A DNA stretch of 15,083 nt from Saprospiraceae bacterium (GCA_021739805.1 JAIPBB010000109.1:1-15083); one strand, 5' to 3'; shown: positions 1-7,958, counted from the first letter of the stretch. Notes: a model not told the origin generated them from the sequence alone. Made by a program: numbers and translations.

Positions 1-220
1 TTCTACCATCGAACATAGGAAAATAGTTTGTGCAATAGCCTCGCAATTCATTTTTATTTTTTAGAAGCTCAGATTCTGTTTTCACAAATGTTACAACATC
101 AAGATGATGTGATTGATTTAACACTTTTATTAAGTTGAAAGTATGCTTTTGACTCATCATTTTAATTGGAAATAATGAGGATGGATAAACTAATAATATT
201 TTTTTACCAATTGACACCAT
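1..220 (-). CDS. Probable glycosyltransferase (GT-B/GT4-like), N-terminal part, cut by window edge
   Basis: An open frame starts at the ATG at 220 and runs off the window edge, giving 73 visible codons. The N-terminus reads MVSIGKKILLVYPSSLFP, a beta-strand followed by a proline-rich loop, and then a helix containing SQKHTFNLIKVL. This is the usual opening of the donor-free Rossmann half of GT-B glycosyltransferases, where a strand like KILLV is followed by a helix ending in a leader such as LIKxL. The start lies inside the last codons of the upstream dehydrogenase gene (17 bp overlap), so the two are probably translationally coupled. The catalytic C-terminal half is outside the window, so the family (GT4 is my best guess) and the sugar are unknown. 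The assignment rests on N-terminal pattern and cluster context only. Confidence 0.55.
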   Translation of the reverse strand, partial: MVSIGKKILLVYPSSLFPIKMMSQKHTFNLIKVLNQSHHLDVVTFVKTESELLKNKNELRGYCTNYFPMFDGR

Positions 221-1499
221 GATATCCAGGTATATTTTCTAATTCAGGAACTCTGATTAAATCTAAAATAGATTTATTTTGACTTAATTTTATTTCTTCG
301 AACTCAACATTTTTATTACCAATTACCAATATCTCAGAACTTTGAATTACGGTTAATAAACTATCAGATAACAATTTCTGTATATGAGGTAATTTAGAAT
401 TCAAATATTCTTTATTTTTACCAGATATTAACGATAAATTAATATTATTATCATATACTAATACATTGTATCCCTTTCCAAGACAGTACTCTACTATATC
501 TAATAAAGGACTATTTCTTAAATCATCTGTTCCGGTTTTGAATGAAATACCTAAAAATCCGATAGTCCTTTTTTTGAATTGCTCAACAATTTTGATTGCA
601 CGACTAACTTGAAAGCCATTGCTGACAGAAACAGAATCAATAACAGGCGTCCGAAGGTAATTTCTTCGGGAGAGTTCGCAAAGTGCCGACAAATCTTTAG
701 GAAGACATGACCCACCATATGCAAATCCGGGCCGAAGATAAGCGCTTGAGATATTCAATTTTTCATCTTTACAAAAAATATCCATTAGCTCATGCGAGTC
801 AATTTTCAAGGAATTACAAATATTTCCTATTTCATTGGCGAATGATATCTTTAACGCATGAAATGTATTATTAACATATTTCAAAATTTCTGCGACTTCT
901 AATTTTGAGACAATAATTTCAGCATTTAAATGTGAATAAATTTGCTTTAACGCTGCCAAGGCAAGTTCAGATTCAGACGCTATTAATGTATATGGAGGAT
1001 TGAAAAAGTCTTTTACTGCAGATCCTTCCCGTAAAAATTCTGGGTTGGATACTACTCCAAAATCAACGCCACTTTTTTTAGAAGAAATCTGCTCAATTAA
1101 CGAACACATTTCTCTGTTAGTTCCCGGAGGGACAGTACTTCGAATTACTACAGTATGAAACTTCTGACTTAATTTTATTGATTGAGCAATCTGAGATATT
1201 ACATTTCTCAAATAAGATAAATCCAATGCACCGTTATTTTCATTTGGAGTCGGAACACAAATAAAAGAAACATCGGAACGCGAAAACGCCAATTCCGTAT
1301 TCACCGTTGCCTCAATTTTATTCCTATTTTTTTCTATTAATTCTTCAACTTGCTCCTCAACGACTGTAGATTTACCACTATTGATCAAATTGACCTTTTC
1401 CTCAACTATATCAACTCCAATTACGTTAAATCCCATATCAGCTAAACAAGCAAGACTAATACACCCTACATATCCTAACCCAAAAATTGAAATGACCAT
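204..1499 (-). CDS. Nucleotide-sugar 6-dehydrogenase, closest to GDP-mannose 6-dehydrogenase (AlgD-like)
   Basis: A 431-residue member of the UDP-glucose/GDP-mannose dehydrogenase family, which oxidises C6 of a nucleotide hexose to the uronic acid with two NAD+. Visible features are the N-terminal Rossmann motif GLGYVG (7-12), the VPTP segment (82-85), STVPPGT (121-127), NPEFLREG (152-159), the EVAEILKY helix with the conserved Lys207, and the catalytic cysteine motif GGSCLPKD (Cys265). A central dimerisation helix and a C-terminal NAD/sugar domain (GISFKTGTDDLRNSP) follow. Length and many stretches (DVSFIC, KKxGVDFGV, FANEIGN) resemble Pseudomonas AlgD more than Ugd, so GDP-mannuronate is the likely product, but substrate choice cannot be read with certainty. 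A GAGG Shine-Dalgarno sits 4 nt before the ATG. It follows the GT2 gene by 30 bp and overlaps the next gene. Confidence 0.9.
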   Translation of the reverse strand: MVISIFGLGYVGCISLACLADMGFNVIGVDIVEEKVNLINSGKSTVVEEQVEELIEKNRNKIEATVNTELAFSRSDVSFICVPTPNENNGALDLSYLRNVISQIAQSIKLSQKFHTVVIRSTVPPGTNREMCSLIEQISSKKSGVDFGVVSNPEFLREGSAVKDFFNPPYTLIASESELALAALKQIYSHLNAEIIVSKLEVAEILKYVNNTFHALKISFANEIGNICNSLKIDSHELMDIFCKDEKLNISSAYLRPGFAYGGSCLPKDLSALCELSRRNYLRTPVIDSVSVSNGFQVSRAIKIVEQFKKRTIGFLGISFKTGTDDLRNSPLLDIVEYCLGKGYNVLVYDNNINLSLISGKNKEYLNSKLPHIQKLLSDSLLTVIQSSEILVIGNKNVEFEEIKLSQNKSILDLIRVPELENIPGYHGVNW

Positions 1500-1529
1500 A
1501 TTACCTCATCAACTTATAAATTATTATCA

Positions 1530-2462
1530 TTAAATAAAATGGCGAACTGAGAATAGTTTATTTTTAAATCCCCAACGAACTCCAGACAGAAAACCCTTCC
1601 AAATAAAATATGATTTTTTTATTTCGCCAGATTTAATTAATATTTTTATCGACGTAAGAATTACATCTTTTCGGAAATGCAACCAGAAATATTTTTTAAA
1701 ATATTTAGGTTCACGGTGCTTTAAAATAACTATCATCGGATTACGCACGTTGTAATAATACTTAATTGCAGATTGTTGACCGATTGTAAAACTGTCCTTA
1801 TGCCAAAGTCTAGCATTAGGAGTATAATAGATTCTAAAACCTATTTTTTTTGCTCGTGCTTGCCAATCATAATCTTCCGATTGCAAGAAAAAAGTAGTAT
1901 CATAGCCACCGGTTTTTTCATATAATTCTTTTTTAACTAACCAATATATATCATCACACCAATCTCTCGTCTCAATAGTTTCATACTGGCCATTATCAAA
2001 TTCGCGATTGCCTATATGCCCACCGTTCCACCGGATTGGATCGCTTTTTTTACCAACTGTTTGTAAAATTTTGGGATTATCGTAATAGTAAACCTTCCCA
2101 ATCACAAAACCACAATCGGAAAAGGATGTTGCAGTTTCAACTAAAGAGCTAATGACATTTATATCTGCTCTAACGTCATTATTTGTTATCAATACGTATT
2201 CTGCTGATCTTTCGCTAAACGCATAGTTCATGCCAAAGTTAAGGCCTCCAGAATATCCCAGATTGATCTCAGTCCTTAAAACTTCAATTTCCGGAAAATT
2301 TTGTCCCATCCAGCTATAAGTATCATCTATTGAACCATTGTCAAGAACGATGATTTCAAAATTCGGATAGTTATTGCTTTGGTAGGATGAAACGGCTTCA
2401 TCCAGTAATTCTTTACCGTTATAAGAAAGAATAATCACGATGACTTTTGGAGTATTATGCAT
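1530..2462 (-). CDS. Family 2 glycosyltransferase (rhamnosyltransferase-like)
   Basis: A GT-A fold inverting glycosyltransferase of about 310 residues that would add one sugar to the lipid-linked repeat unit at the cytoplasmic face of the membrane. The N-terminus reads VIVIILSYNG, followed by the nucleotide-binding LDNGSIDDT, the NLGYSGGLNFG loop, a metal-binding NNDV in the DXD position, and the acceptor-side motif QSEDYDWQARAKKIG followed by LWHKDS. This set is typical of the WbbL/RfbF-type GT2 proteins often labelled rhamnosyltransferases. The C-terminal part is basic and aromatic, suggesting membrane association. I chose the ATG at 2462. A longer frame begins with TTG at 2480, but the extra six residues are not part of the domain, and neither start has a clear Shine-Dalgarno. 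About 200 bp without genes precedes it, so it may begin its own transcript. The sugar is unknown. Confidence 0.85.
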   Translation of the reverse strand: MHNTPKVIVIILSYNGKELLDEAVSSYQSNNYPNFEIIVLDNGSIDDTYSWMGQNFPEIEVLRTEINLGYSGGLNFGMNYAFSERSAEYVLITNNDVRADINVISSLVETATSFSDCGFVIGKVYYYDNPKILQTVGKKSDPIRWNGGHIGNREFDNGQYETIETRDWCDDIYWLVKKELYEKTGGYDTTFFLQSEDYDWQARAKKIGFRIYYTPNARLWHKDSFTIGQQSAIKYYYNVRNPMIVILKHREPKYFKKYFWLHFRKDVILTSIKILIKSGEIKKSYFIWKGFLSGVRWGFKNKLFSVRHFI

Positions 2463-2663
2463 ATTACAAATTAAGGTCAAATCAGGTTAGTTTGGTCTTT
2501 TCTATTACTAATTTTAGCGAATTTAAGTTGATTTCTTGTCACTTTAGTAGGAAAACAATTTTTCTACAGGCTGTATAAATTAACAATGTGTAGGACGATA
2601 TTAGGAACTCAATTGAGGTGAAGACTACTACCCAAAGAAGTGAAATCCGATTACTCAATAATT

Positions 2664-3320
2664 TCAATTAAAATATTCATCATAAATATTTTTGATAAAC
2701 TTTGCAGGAACTCCTCCAACCATTGAATATGGTTTAATGTCCTTAGTGACTACAGAATTTGGTGTTACAATTGAATGGTGACCAATAGTTATTCCAGGAT
2801 AAATTGTGCAGTTTCCACCTATGTATACATTATCTTGAATAGAAATTTGTGCAGTTGGTCTATATTTGGGGTCTTTATTTCTGAGACTCAAACCGGTAAT
2901 TGCTTGACCAACAGAACTATGAGTCCAAATACCAGTAGAAGGACCAGCAATATGAACGTAATTTCCAATAGAGATTTTACTGCTCCAATCTAAAATATTA
3001 TAGACCCCTATATAACTTTCCCTTCCTATTTCAATCTTCCCTTCGCCGTATCCAGTGCATATAACACCCGTTTCAATATGACTATTGTCCCCAATACTGA
3101 TGTTATTAATTTTTGCATAACTTCCTATTATTATGTTATTAGCTAAGATTACTTTTGGACCAAGAGTTGCATAATCCCGAACTTGACAATTAGTCCCAAT
3201 TTTAATATCTGGAGATAAATATACGTGTCTACCTATCTGATTTTTCACTCGGTATTTATATTTAAGAATCGATTGTGATACTTTTGTTTTAAAAATATAT
3301 TTATAAAAACCTAAAACCAT
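2664..3320 (-). CDS. Hexapeptide-repeat (left-handed beta-helix) acyltransferase
   Basis: A 218-residue protein with imperfect hexapeptide repeats of the [LIV]-G-x4 type from about residue 38 to 195 (DIKIGTNCQV, NNISIGDNSHI, KIEIGRESYIG, KISIGNYVHIAG, QDNVYIGGNCTI, GITIGHHSIV). It ends with the conserved VVTKDIKPYSMVGGVPAKFI. A WTHSS segment (His134) sits where WbbJ/LacA-type enzymes carry the catalytic histidine, before the looped-out insert rich in charged residues. Such enzymes transfer acetyl or a similar acyl group from acyl-CoA to a sugar hydroxyl or amine in the cytoplasm. Its ATG overlaps the end of the preceding acyltransferase gene by 10 bp (ATGGTTTTAG), so it closes the long operon. 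The N-acyl acceptor could be the amino sugar made by the aminotransferase upstream, or it could O-acetylate another residue. The sequence does not decide. Confidence 0.8.
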   Translation of the reverse strand: MVLGFYKYIFKTKVSQSILKYKYRVKNQIGRHVYLSPDIKIGTNCQVRDYATLGPKVILANNIIIGSYAKINNISIGDNSHIETGVICTGYGEGKIEIGRESYIGVYNILDWSSKISIGNYVHIAGPSTGIWTHSSVGQAITGLSLRNKDPKYRPTAQISIQDNVYIGGNCTIYPGITIGHHSIVTPNSVVTKDIKPYSMVGGVPAKFIKNIYDEYFN

Positions 3321-4249
3321 TTCATCGCTTTATTATAGACTTTATATAAAAAACTTTTGTTTAAGATTAAAGGCACATCTACTTCAGATTTAGTGAAACC
3401 ATTTTTGAATTTATAAATATGTGGTAGTTCATCTTTTTCAATATAGCATAGATCATAATATCGGCAACCTTTGGATTTCATAAGTTTAATTGCTTCAAAT
3501 TGTAATAGTTCGCCTTGTCCTAAATTTGGAACTCCATTTGCATTATTGCCTAGCCAATAAATTGAGTAAAATTTATCGTAAGATATAACAATATTTGCTA
3601 AAGTTTGCCCCTCAAGTTCTGCCGTTAGAATATCAAAACCAATATTTTGAGCTTTTACAAATAACTCTTTGAAAAATTCTTTAGGAAGAATAGAAAGTTG
3701 AGATCTGATAGTTGCTTCTTCGTAGATCCGATAAAAATTGTTAAAATCTTGATTTATTTGAATATCTATTTGTTTATTTTCTGCCTTTCTAATCATATTT
3801 CTACGTTTAGAGTGAATATCTTCTTTCCAAATTGACTGAATCTCTTTATTGAGATCAACAATCAGCGTTTTTTTCTGAATATAAGAGAAATTACCATAAT
3901 CACTACCAAATTCTGCTATTGACGGAAGGCTGAAAGTTTTATAACTCGAGAAAAAGTCAAGAGGGAAAAAATTTTTTGAAAGTTTAACTTTTCTCTTAAA
4001 AATCCAACCACCAAAAGGAATAAAATGAAACTGTCCAGAATAAGAATTTTTAAGAAATCCATTCTGCAATAAATGAATTGGACATACTCCTATAATTTCA
4101 GCATTTTCAATCGCAACTAAATAATAGAACTCAGTATTAAAATAACTACTAATAACAAGGTTCCAATCAGGCCAATGTGTCGGAGAAGAAAAATTGTTAT
4201 GCAGAAAATCTGTTATTTTTGAAAAATCACGCTCTTTTTCAATCTTCAT
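3311..4249 (-). CDS. FemAB/GNAT-type acyltransferase (BioF2-like acetyltransferase domain)
   Basis: About 312 residues. The protein matches the FemAB-like double-GNAT pattern (the family often called GNAT acetyltransferase 6 or BioF2-like). A basic helix HSKRRNMIRKAENK comes mid-protein, then NFYRIYEEATIRSQ and PKEFFKELF, a strand/loop YSIYWLGNNANG, the pyrophosphate-side helix QGELLQFEAIKLMKSKGCRYYDL, and the closing YKFKNGF. Family members transfer acyl or aminoacyl groups to amines or hydroxyls of sugars or peptides. Its position directly after an aminotransferase makes N-acylation of a nucleotide-linked amino sugar plausible, but this is inference. The frame could begin with TTG at 4261, overlapping the aminotransferase stop by 3 bp. 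I prefer the ATG at 4249, eight bp beyond that stop. No Shine-Dalgarno distinguishes them. Confidence 0.7.
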   Translation of the reverse strand: MKIEKERDFSKITDFLHNNFSSPTHWPDWNLVISSYFNTEFYYLVAIENAEIIGVCPIHLLQNGFLKNSYSGQFHFIPFGGWIFKRKVKLSKNFFPLDFFSSYKTFSLPSIAEFGSDYGNFSYIQKKTLIVDLNKEIQSIWKEDIHSKRRNMIRKAENKQIDIQINQDFNNFYRIYEEATIRSQLSILPKEFFKELFVKAQNIGFDILTAELEGQTLANIVISYDKFYSIYWLGNNANGVPNLGQGELLQFEAIKLMKSKGCRYYDLCYIEKDELPHIYKFKNGFTKSEVDVPLILNKSFLYKVYNKAMKWF

Positions 4250-4257
4250 TAGGCTAT

Positions 4258-5403
4258 TCAAAAATTCTTTTTTTCGAATTTACTAAGATGTTCTAGGACA
4301 TATTGTATTTCCTCGTCTGTTAAGTCGACATGGGATGGAAGTGTAATAAATTCTTTCCAAATTTTTTTAGAAATATCACAACCATTATCATATTTTTTAA
4401 AGTAAGGGTGCAAAGGTATCGGATAAAAATGAACACCATTAGCGATTCCCTTACTATTTAGATAAACTATAAGTTCGTCACGCATTTGCGTCCGAATCCC
4501 AAAAAACCAATAGGCCTCATTCGAGTCGAGACTGTAAGGAAATATTGGTTTGATATGATTCAGATTCTTAATGCCGACTAAATACTTCTCAATAATTTTC
4601 CTTCTGGCCTCATTCATGGAATCTAATTTTTTTAGCTGTGCTAGACCTATTGCAGCAGCTATATCATTCATATTATATTTGTAGCCCAAAACTGAAATTT
4701 CATAATGCCAATGCATAGGGTCGGAATTTCTATCATCATTGTTAGACATATTTCTTCGCCAAGTGTCTTTATCTATTCCGATCCATCGGTGAGCTCGCAA
4801 AGGGCTGATAAGTTCGGAATCATCTGAAGAAATCATTCCACCATCGCCAGTTGTCATACACTTTTTTTCTTCAAAACTAAAACAACCAATGTCACCCCAA
4901 GTGCCCAATTTCTTCCCATTGTAATCACCTCCGGCACAATGAGCACAATCCTCAATTACCTTTAGATTATTAATTCTTGCAAATTCAATTATTTTCTCCA
5001 TACTAGCCGGGTAACCGCCATTGTGGACAGGAATGATAGCTACGCAATCTTTAGTATATTTTTTTTCAAGATCAGAAATTGAAATTGACGCAGTGTCTTC
5101 ATTTACATCAACAAAAATTGGTTCTAAGTCATTGTAAATTACAGCTGAAGCAGTTGAAACAAAAGTAATTGCCGGCACAAGCACTTTTTTCCCTTTAGGG
5201 AAATTGAATGCCGTTAACGCCAAATGAAGAGCAGCCGTGGCGGAATTCACACCTACTGATTCATTTACATTGATATATCTAGACCATTCAGTTTCAAACT
5301 TAGAAACTGTTGGGCCTAATCCTAACCATTGTCTATCAAAAACATGTTGTAGTTCTCCAAGCTCTTCTTTTCCAACACTAGGTTTGAATAATCTGATATT
5401 CAT
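4258..5403 (-). CDS. DegT/DnrJ/EryC1 family PLP sugar aminotransferase
   Basis: A 381-residue fold-type I PLP enzyme. The N-terminal RQWLGLGPTVSKFE matches the usual substrate-loop opening of sugar aminotransferases. GVNSATAALHLAL binds the PLP phosphate, VIEDCAH supplies the aspartate that pairs with the pyridine nitrogen (Asp152), and CFSFEEKKCMTTGDGG places Lys181 at the Schiff-base position five residues before GDGG. The lysine marks it as a true aminotransferase, unlike its paralogue RfbH in the same operon, which has histidine there. It would transfer an amino group, normally from glutamate, to a 4-keto (or 3-keto) nucleotide sugar. The ATG overlaps the TGA of the RmlC-like gene (ATGA). 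Given the CDP-3,6-dideoxy-4-ketohexose pathway directly upstream, the inferred product is a CDP-4-amino-3,4,6-trideoxyhexose. A different nucleotide-keto sugar from elsewhere in the genome is the main alternative. Confidence 0.88.
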   Translation of the reverse strand: MNIRLFKPSVGKEELGELQHVFDRQWLGLGPTVSKFETEWSRYINVNESVGVNSATAALHLALTAFNFPKGKKVLVPAITFVSTASAVIYNDLEPIFVDVNEDTASISISDLEKKYTKDCVAIIPVHNGGYPASMEKIIEFARINNLKVIEDCAHCAGGDYNGKKLGTWGDIGCFSFEEKKCMTTGDGGMISSDDSELISPLRAHRWIGIDKDTWRRNMSNNDDRNSDPMHWHYEISVLGYKYNMNDIAAAIGLAQLKKLDSMNEARRKIIEKYLVGIKNLNHIKPIFPYSLDSNEAYWFFGIRTQMRDELIVYLNSKGIANGVHFYPIPLHPYFKKYDNGCDISKKIWKEFITLPSHVDLTDEEIQYVLEHLSKFEKKNF

Positions 5404-5972
5404 TGAATATTTTCCTTGTATATAAAAGGTGTATTAAATTTATTGAGCTCTTGTAGAAATCTATCTTTTTCCGAAATGATTGGTTCATCAATCTCCCAAT
5501 CAAATCCAATTGAATTCCAACGGATGCCAGAATCATGTGTCTTGGAATGAATGGTCGACTGTTGATAAAGCACAATAGAGTTATTTTGTAAAGATCTAAA
5601 CCCATGCGCACATCCAGGTGGAATAAATAAAGAATTTACATTCTCGGAAAGATTCAAAGATTCTATTCTCAAATATGTAGGAGAATTTTTCCTCAAATCA
5701 ATAATTACATCCAAGATTCTACCCTGAACAACGGATATTATTTTTGAATGTTGAAAAGGAGGCAACTGGAAATGCATACCGCGAATCACGTTTTTTGCGG
5801 AAACTGAATAGTAAGTCTCAGCTAATGAGAAGTTGATTTTCATTTTAGAAAAGATTTCTTTATTATAATTTTTTACAAAATTACCACGATTGTCATCATA
5901 ACAAAAATTTTCGATCAGAAATAAATCAGTAATCGAAAGCTGAGAGATATTCAAGCTATTCCCATTCGTCAA
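5400..5972 (-). CDS. RmlC-like cupin sugar epimerase (candidate CDP-4-keto-3,6-dideoxyhexose 5-epimerase, AscE-like)
   Basis: A 190-residue protein of the dTDP-4-dehydrorhamnose 3,5-epimerase family. The conserved core is present: VIRGMHFQ with the catalytic-base position His67, VVQGRILDVIIDLR, NSPTY, SLFIPPGCAHGF, LYQQST with Tyr136, and GIRWNSIGFDW. RmlC acts on dTDP-4-keto-6-deoxyglucose. The AscE relative epimerises C5 of CDP-4-keto-3,6-dideoxyglucose in ascarylose synthesis. Lying between the CDP-3,6-dideoxy genes and an aminotransferase, and with no RmlA, RmlB or RmlD in the window, it more likely acts as a C5 epimerase on the CDP intermediate (inference). The start is uncertain. The longest frame uses TTG at 5972, overlapping the reductase gene by 17 bp. 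A second in-frame TTG lies at 5954, just past the reductase stop. No in-frame ATG precedes the cupin core. Confidence 0.8.
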   Translation of the reverse strand: MTNGNSLNISQLSITDLFLIENFCYDDNRGNFVKNYNKEIFSKMKINFSLAETYYSVSAKNVIRGMHFQLPPFQHSKIISVVQGRILDVIIDLRKNSPTYLRIESLNLSENVNSLFIPPGCAHGFRSLQNNSIVLYQQSTIHSKTHDSGIRWNSIGFDWEIDEPIISEKDRFLQELNKFNTPFIYKENIQ

Positions 5973-6639
5973 TTAAAATTTTATTTTCTGGAACACCTGA
6001 CTCGGTTAAATAATTTTTGAATTTTTTGATCATAAGAGGAGGACCAGAAATAAAATAGGTTTGTGGTCCGTTTTCCTTCAAAATACTATCGATATCTAAA
6101 ATACCATTTATTGATTCATAAAAATAATTAATCTCTAAAGAATCATTTATATTTTTTGCTCTTTCAAAATTGTTTTCGAATAAATTGTATTCTTTTCCTC
6201 GAAAACCTATATATAATCTGGGATTATGATATTCCACAAATTCAGAACTGTTAAAAAGGGAAAGAAAAGGTGAAACCCCGGTGCCTCCCGCAATAAAAAC
6301 ACAATTATCAAGAGAATGACCTCTTTGAAAAAGATCACCGTAAGGTAATTTCAACCATATTTCATCCCCGATGGAGAGAGTATTACTCATTCTTTGAGTG
6401 AATGCTCCTTTAACAGAGTAAGTAATTTTCAAAAGTTCATCGGAAGGACTGGATTGAAAACTAAAACATCTAGATTCGGGCCAAGGGAATGAAGGATCAT
6501 ACTGTTCCAAAGAGAGATGAAGAAACTGACCAGGTTTATATTTAATTTTCTTCCTTGTTGAAAGAGTTATAGTGTATATATCTTTTATTTTATTTTCTAT
6601 ATCTTCTACTTTTGAAATAGTTTTTTTAATTAAACTCAT
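5956..6639 (-). CDS. FAD/NAD(P)H reductase for RfbH (E3-like), without the usual ferredoxin domain
   Basis: A 227-residue ferredoxin-NADP reductase-fold protein. The FAD domain carries RCFSFQSSP (57-65, the RxYS-type flavin motif) and KGAFTQ (77-82). The nucleotide domain carries IAGGTGVSPFLSLF (116-129) and YFISGPPLM (195-203), ending in IDEWE. It should pass electrons from NAD(P)H toward the PMP-dependent C3 deoxygenation by RfbH, whose gene it overlaps by 4 bp (ATGA). The described partners, RfbI/DdhD/AscD (E3), are about 330 residues with an N-terminal plant-type [2Fe-2S] domain. Here that domain is missing: the protein begins about 30 residues before the flavin beta-barrel, and there is no CX4CX2C motif anywhere in it. 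It could reduce the RfbH cluster directly or through a separate ferredoxin. Its role is inferred from position and fold. Confidence 0.82.
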   Translation of the reverse strand: MSLIKKTISKVEDIENKIKDIYTITLSTRKKIKYKPGQFLHLSLEQYDPSFPWPESRCFSFQSSPSDELLKITYSVKGAFTQRMSNTLSIGDEIWLKLPYGDLFQRGHSLDNCVFIAGGTGVSPFLSLFNSSEFVEYHNPRLYIGFRGKEYNLFENNFERAKNINDSLEINYFYESINGILDIDSILKENGPQTYFISGPPLMIKKFKNYLTESGVPENKILIDEWE

Positions 6640-7958
6640 TCAAATTTTTCCAAAAATTCATTAATTTTTTCATCGATATAAACTAGTTTTTCACTAGTAT
6701 TACCAGGAAATGTGCCGAGAAAGAACGTATTATTCATAATATAGTCAGTGTTAGTTAAATCTGATGCTATTCGATAATTCTGATCTTCAAGCAGCGGTTG
6801 TTTGGTCATATTTCCGGCAAATAAATTCCGAGTTTCGATCAAATTGGAATCAAGAAACCGTACTAACTCATCTTTTTTGAATGGAGCATCATGCTTCACG
6901 GTTATTATATAACTGAACCATGAAGGATCTGAATATTCTGTTGCTTCAGGAAGTATAAAATACTTTTTATACTTTGCAAATATCTCATTATACTTCGAAA
7001 AGTTCAGTTTTCTATCATGAGTAAAACTTGACAATTTATCCATTTGGGCAGCACCTATTGCAGCTTGCATATCGGTCATTTTTAAATTATAACCAATCTC
7101 TGAATAAACATACTTATGATCATAACCGTAAGGTAAATCACAAAATTTCTGTGAAAATCTTTTACCGCAAGTATTATTCTCACCTGAAGCACAATAACAA
7201 TCCCTTCCCCAGTCTCTAAATGACTTGATAATTTTCGACAATAAATCATCATTCGTACAAACGGCACCACCTTCTCCTGTGGTTATATGGTGTGCCGGGT
7301 AAAAAGAGATAGTTGAGATATCACCAAAAGTGCCAGTATATTTATTTTTATATTTGCTTCCGAAAGCGTCACAATTATCTTCGATAACCCAGAGTTTGTT
7401 GTCCTTTGCAATTCTCATAACCTTTTCCAGATTAAAGGGATTACCAAGAGTATGGGCAATAAATATACATTTAGTTTTTTCATTAATTGCATGTTTTAAT
7501 TTCTCAGTATCGATATTGTAAGTGGGAATGTCAACATCAACAAAAACTGGCACAAGGTTATTCTGGATTATCGGTGTCACAGTTGCAGGAAAACCTGCTG
7601 CGACTGAAATAACTTCATCACCTTGTTGAAGCCTTCGTTCACCTAACCGTTTTGATGTTAATGCAGAAAGCGCCACTAAATTAGCCGAGGAACCCGAATT
7701 CACCAAAAAAATATATTCTAAATCCAAAAACTCCGAAATTTTTTCAGTAAACTCTTCTGTAAAACGACCCTCGGTCAACCAAAAGTCTAAAGATGAATCA
7801 ACTAGATTGATTAATTCCTTTTCATCAAATACTCTTCCAGCATAGTTAACATGACTAACTCCCTTTTCAAATTTGACGTTTCTGAACTTTTCAAAATAGT
7901 ACTTTTTTGTTAGCTCAAGAATTTCATTTCGTATAGCAGTTGTGTTCTCTTTATTCAT
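6636..7958 (-). CDS. rfbH: CDP-4-keto-6-deoxy-D-glucose 3-dehydrase (E1)
   Basis: A 440-residue PMP-dependent dehydrase of the DegT fold. It removes the C3 hydroxyl of CDP-4-keto-6-deoxyglucose in a one-electron radical mechanism, giving the 3,6-dideoxy-4-keto sugar once reduced. Numbering from the longer frame at 7982, the Schiff-base lysine is replaced by histidine in SFYPAHHITTGEGG (His231/His232). The [2Fe-2S] ligands are visible as EDNCDAFG (Cys204) and DCYC followed eight residues on by a cysteine in NTCGKRF (Cys262, 264, 272). SGSSANLVALSALTS binds the phosphate. Colinear identity with Salmonella/Yersinia RfbH/DdhC is high throughout (VAAGFPATVTP, VFVDVDIPTYN, FRDWGRDCYC). I chose the ATG at 7958: it has a GGAAG Shine-Dalgarno 7 nt upstream and gives the family length, whereas the ATG at 7982 has neither. 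It overlaps rfbG by 8 bp. Confidence 0.97.
   Translation of the reverse strand: MNKENTTAIRNEILELTKKYYFEKFRNVKFEKGVSHVNYAGRVFDEKELINLVDSSLDFWLTEGRFTEEFTEKISEFLDLEYIFLVNSGSSANLVALSALTSKRLGERRLQQGDEVISVAAGFPATVTPIIQNNLVPVFVDVDIPTYNIDTEKLKHAINEKTKCIFIAHTLGNPFNLEKVMRIAKDNKLWVIEDNCDAFGSKYKNKYTGTFGDISTISFYPAHHITTGEGGAVCTNDDLLSKIIKSFRDWGRDCYCASGENNTCGKRFSQKFCDLPYGYDHKYVYSEIGYNLKMTDMQAAIGAAQMDKLSSFTHDRKLNFSKYNEIFAKYKKYFILPEATEYSDPSWFSYIITVKHDAPFKKDELVRFLDSNLIETRNLFAGNMTKQPLLEDQNYRIASDLTNTDYIMNNTFFLGTFPGNTSEKLVYIDEKINEFLEKFE

Noticed and set aside
2463..2663. Promoter or terminator in the 200-bp gap before the GT2 gene
   Set aside because: Some AT-rich -10-like hexamers and a weak GGAAAA/TTTTTC pairing near 2550-2565 are present, but none has a matching partner box or a strong stem. 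A promoter here is plausible only from gene spacing.
2775..2993. Plus-strand open frame of 72 codons inside the hexapeptide acyltransferase gene
   Set aside because: It is antisense to a well-supported gene, has no recognisable domain and low-complexity composition. The other short plus-strand frames (5237-5425, 7028-7219, 7330-7521, 8136-8375, 9693-9929) are likewise shadows.
5378..5611. Minus-strand 77-codon frame overlapping the RmlC-like and aminotransferase genes
   Set aside because: It lies out of frame within the conserved cupin coding region and has no independent signal. The same holds for 7082-7270, 11544-11762 and 14712-14900.
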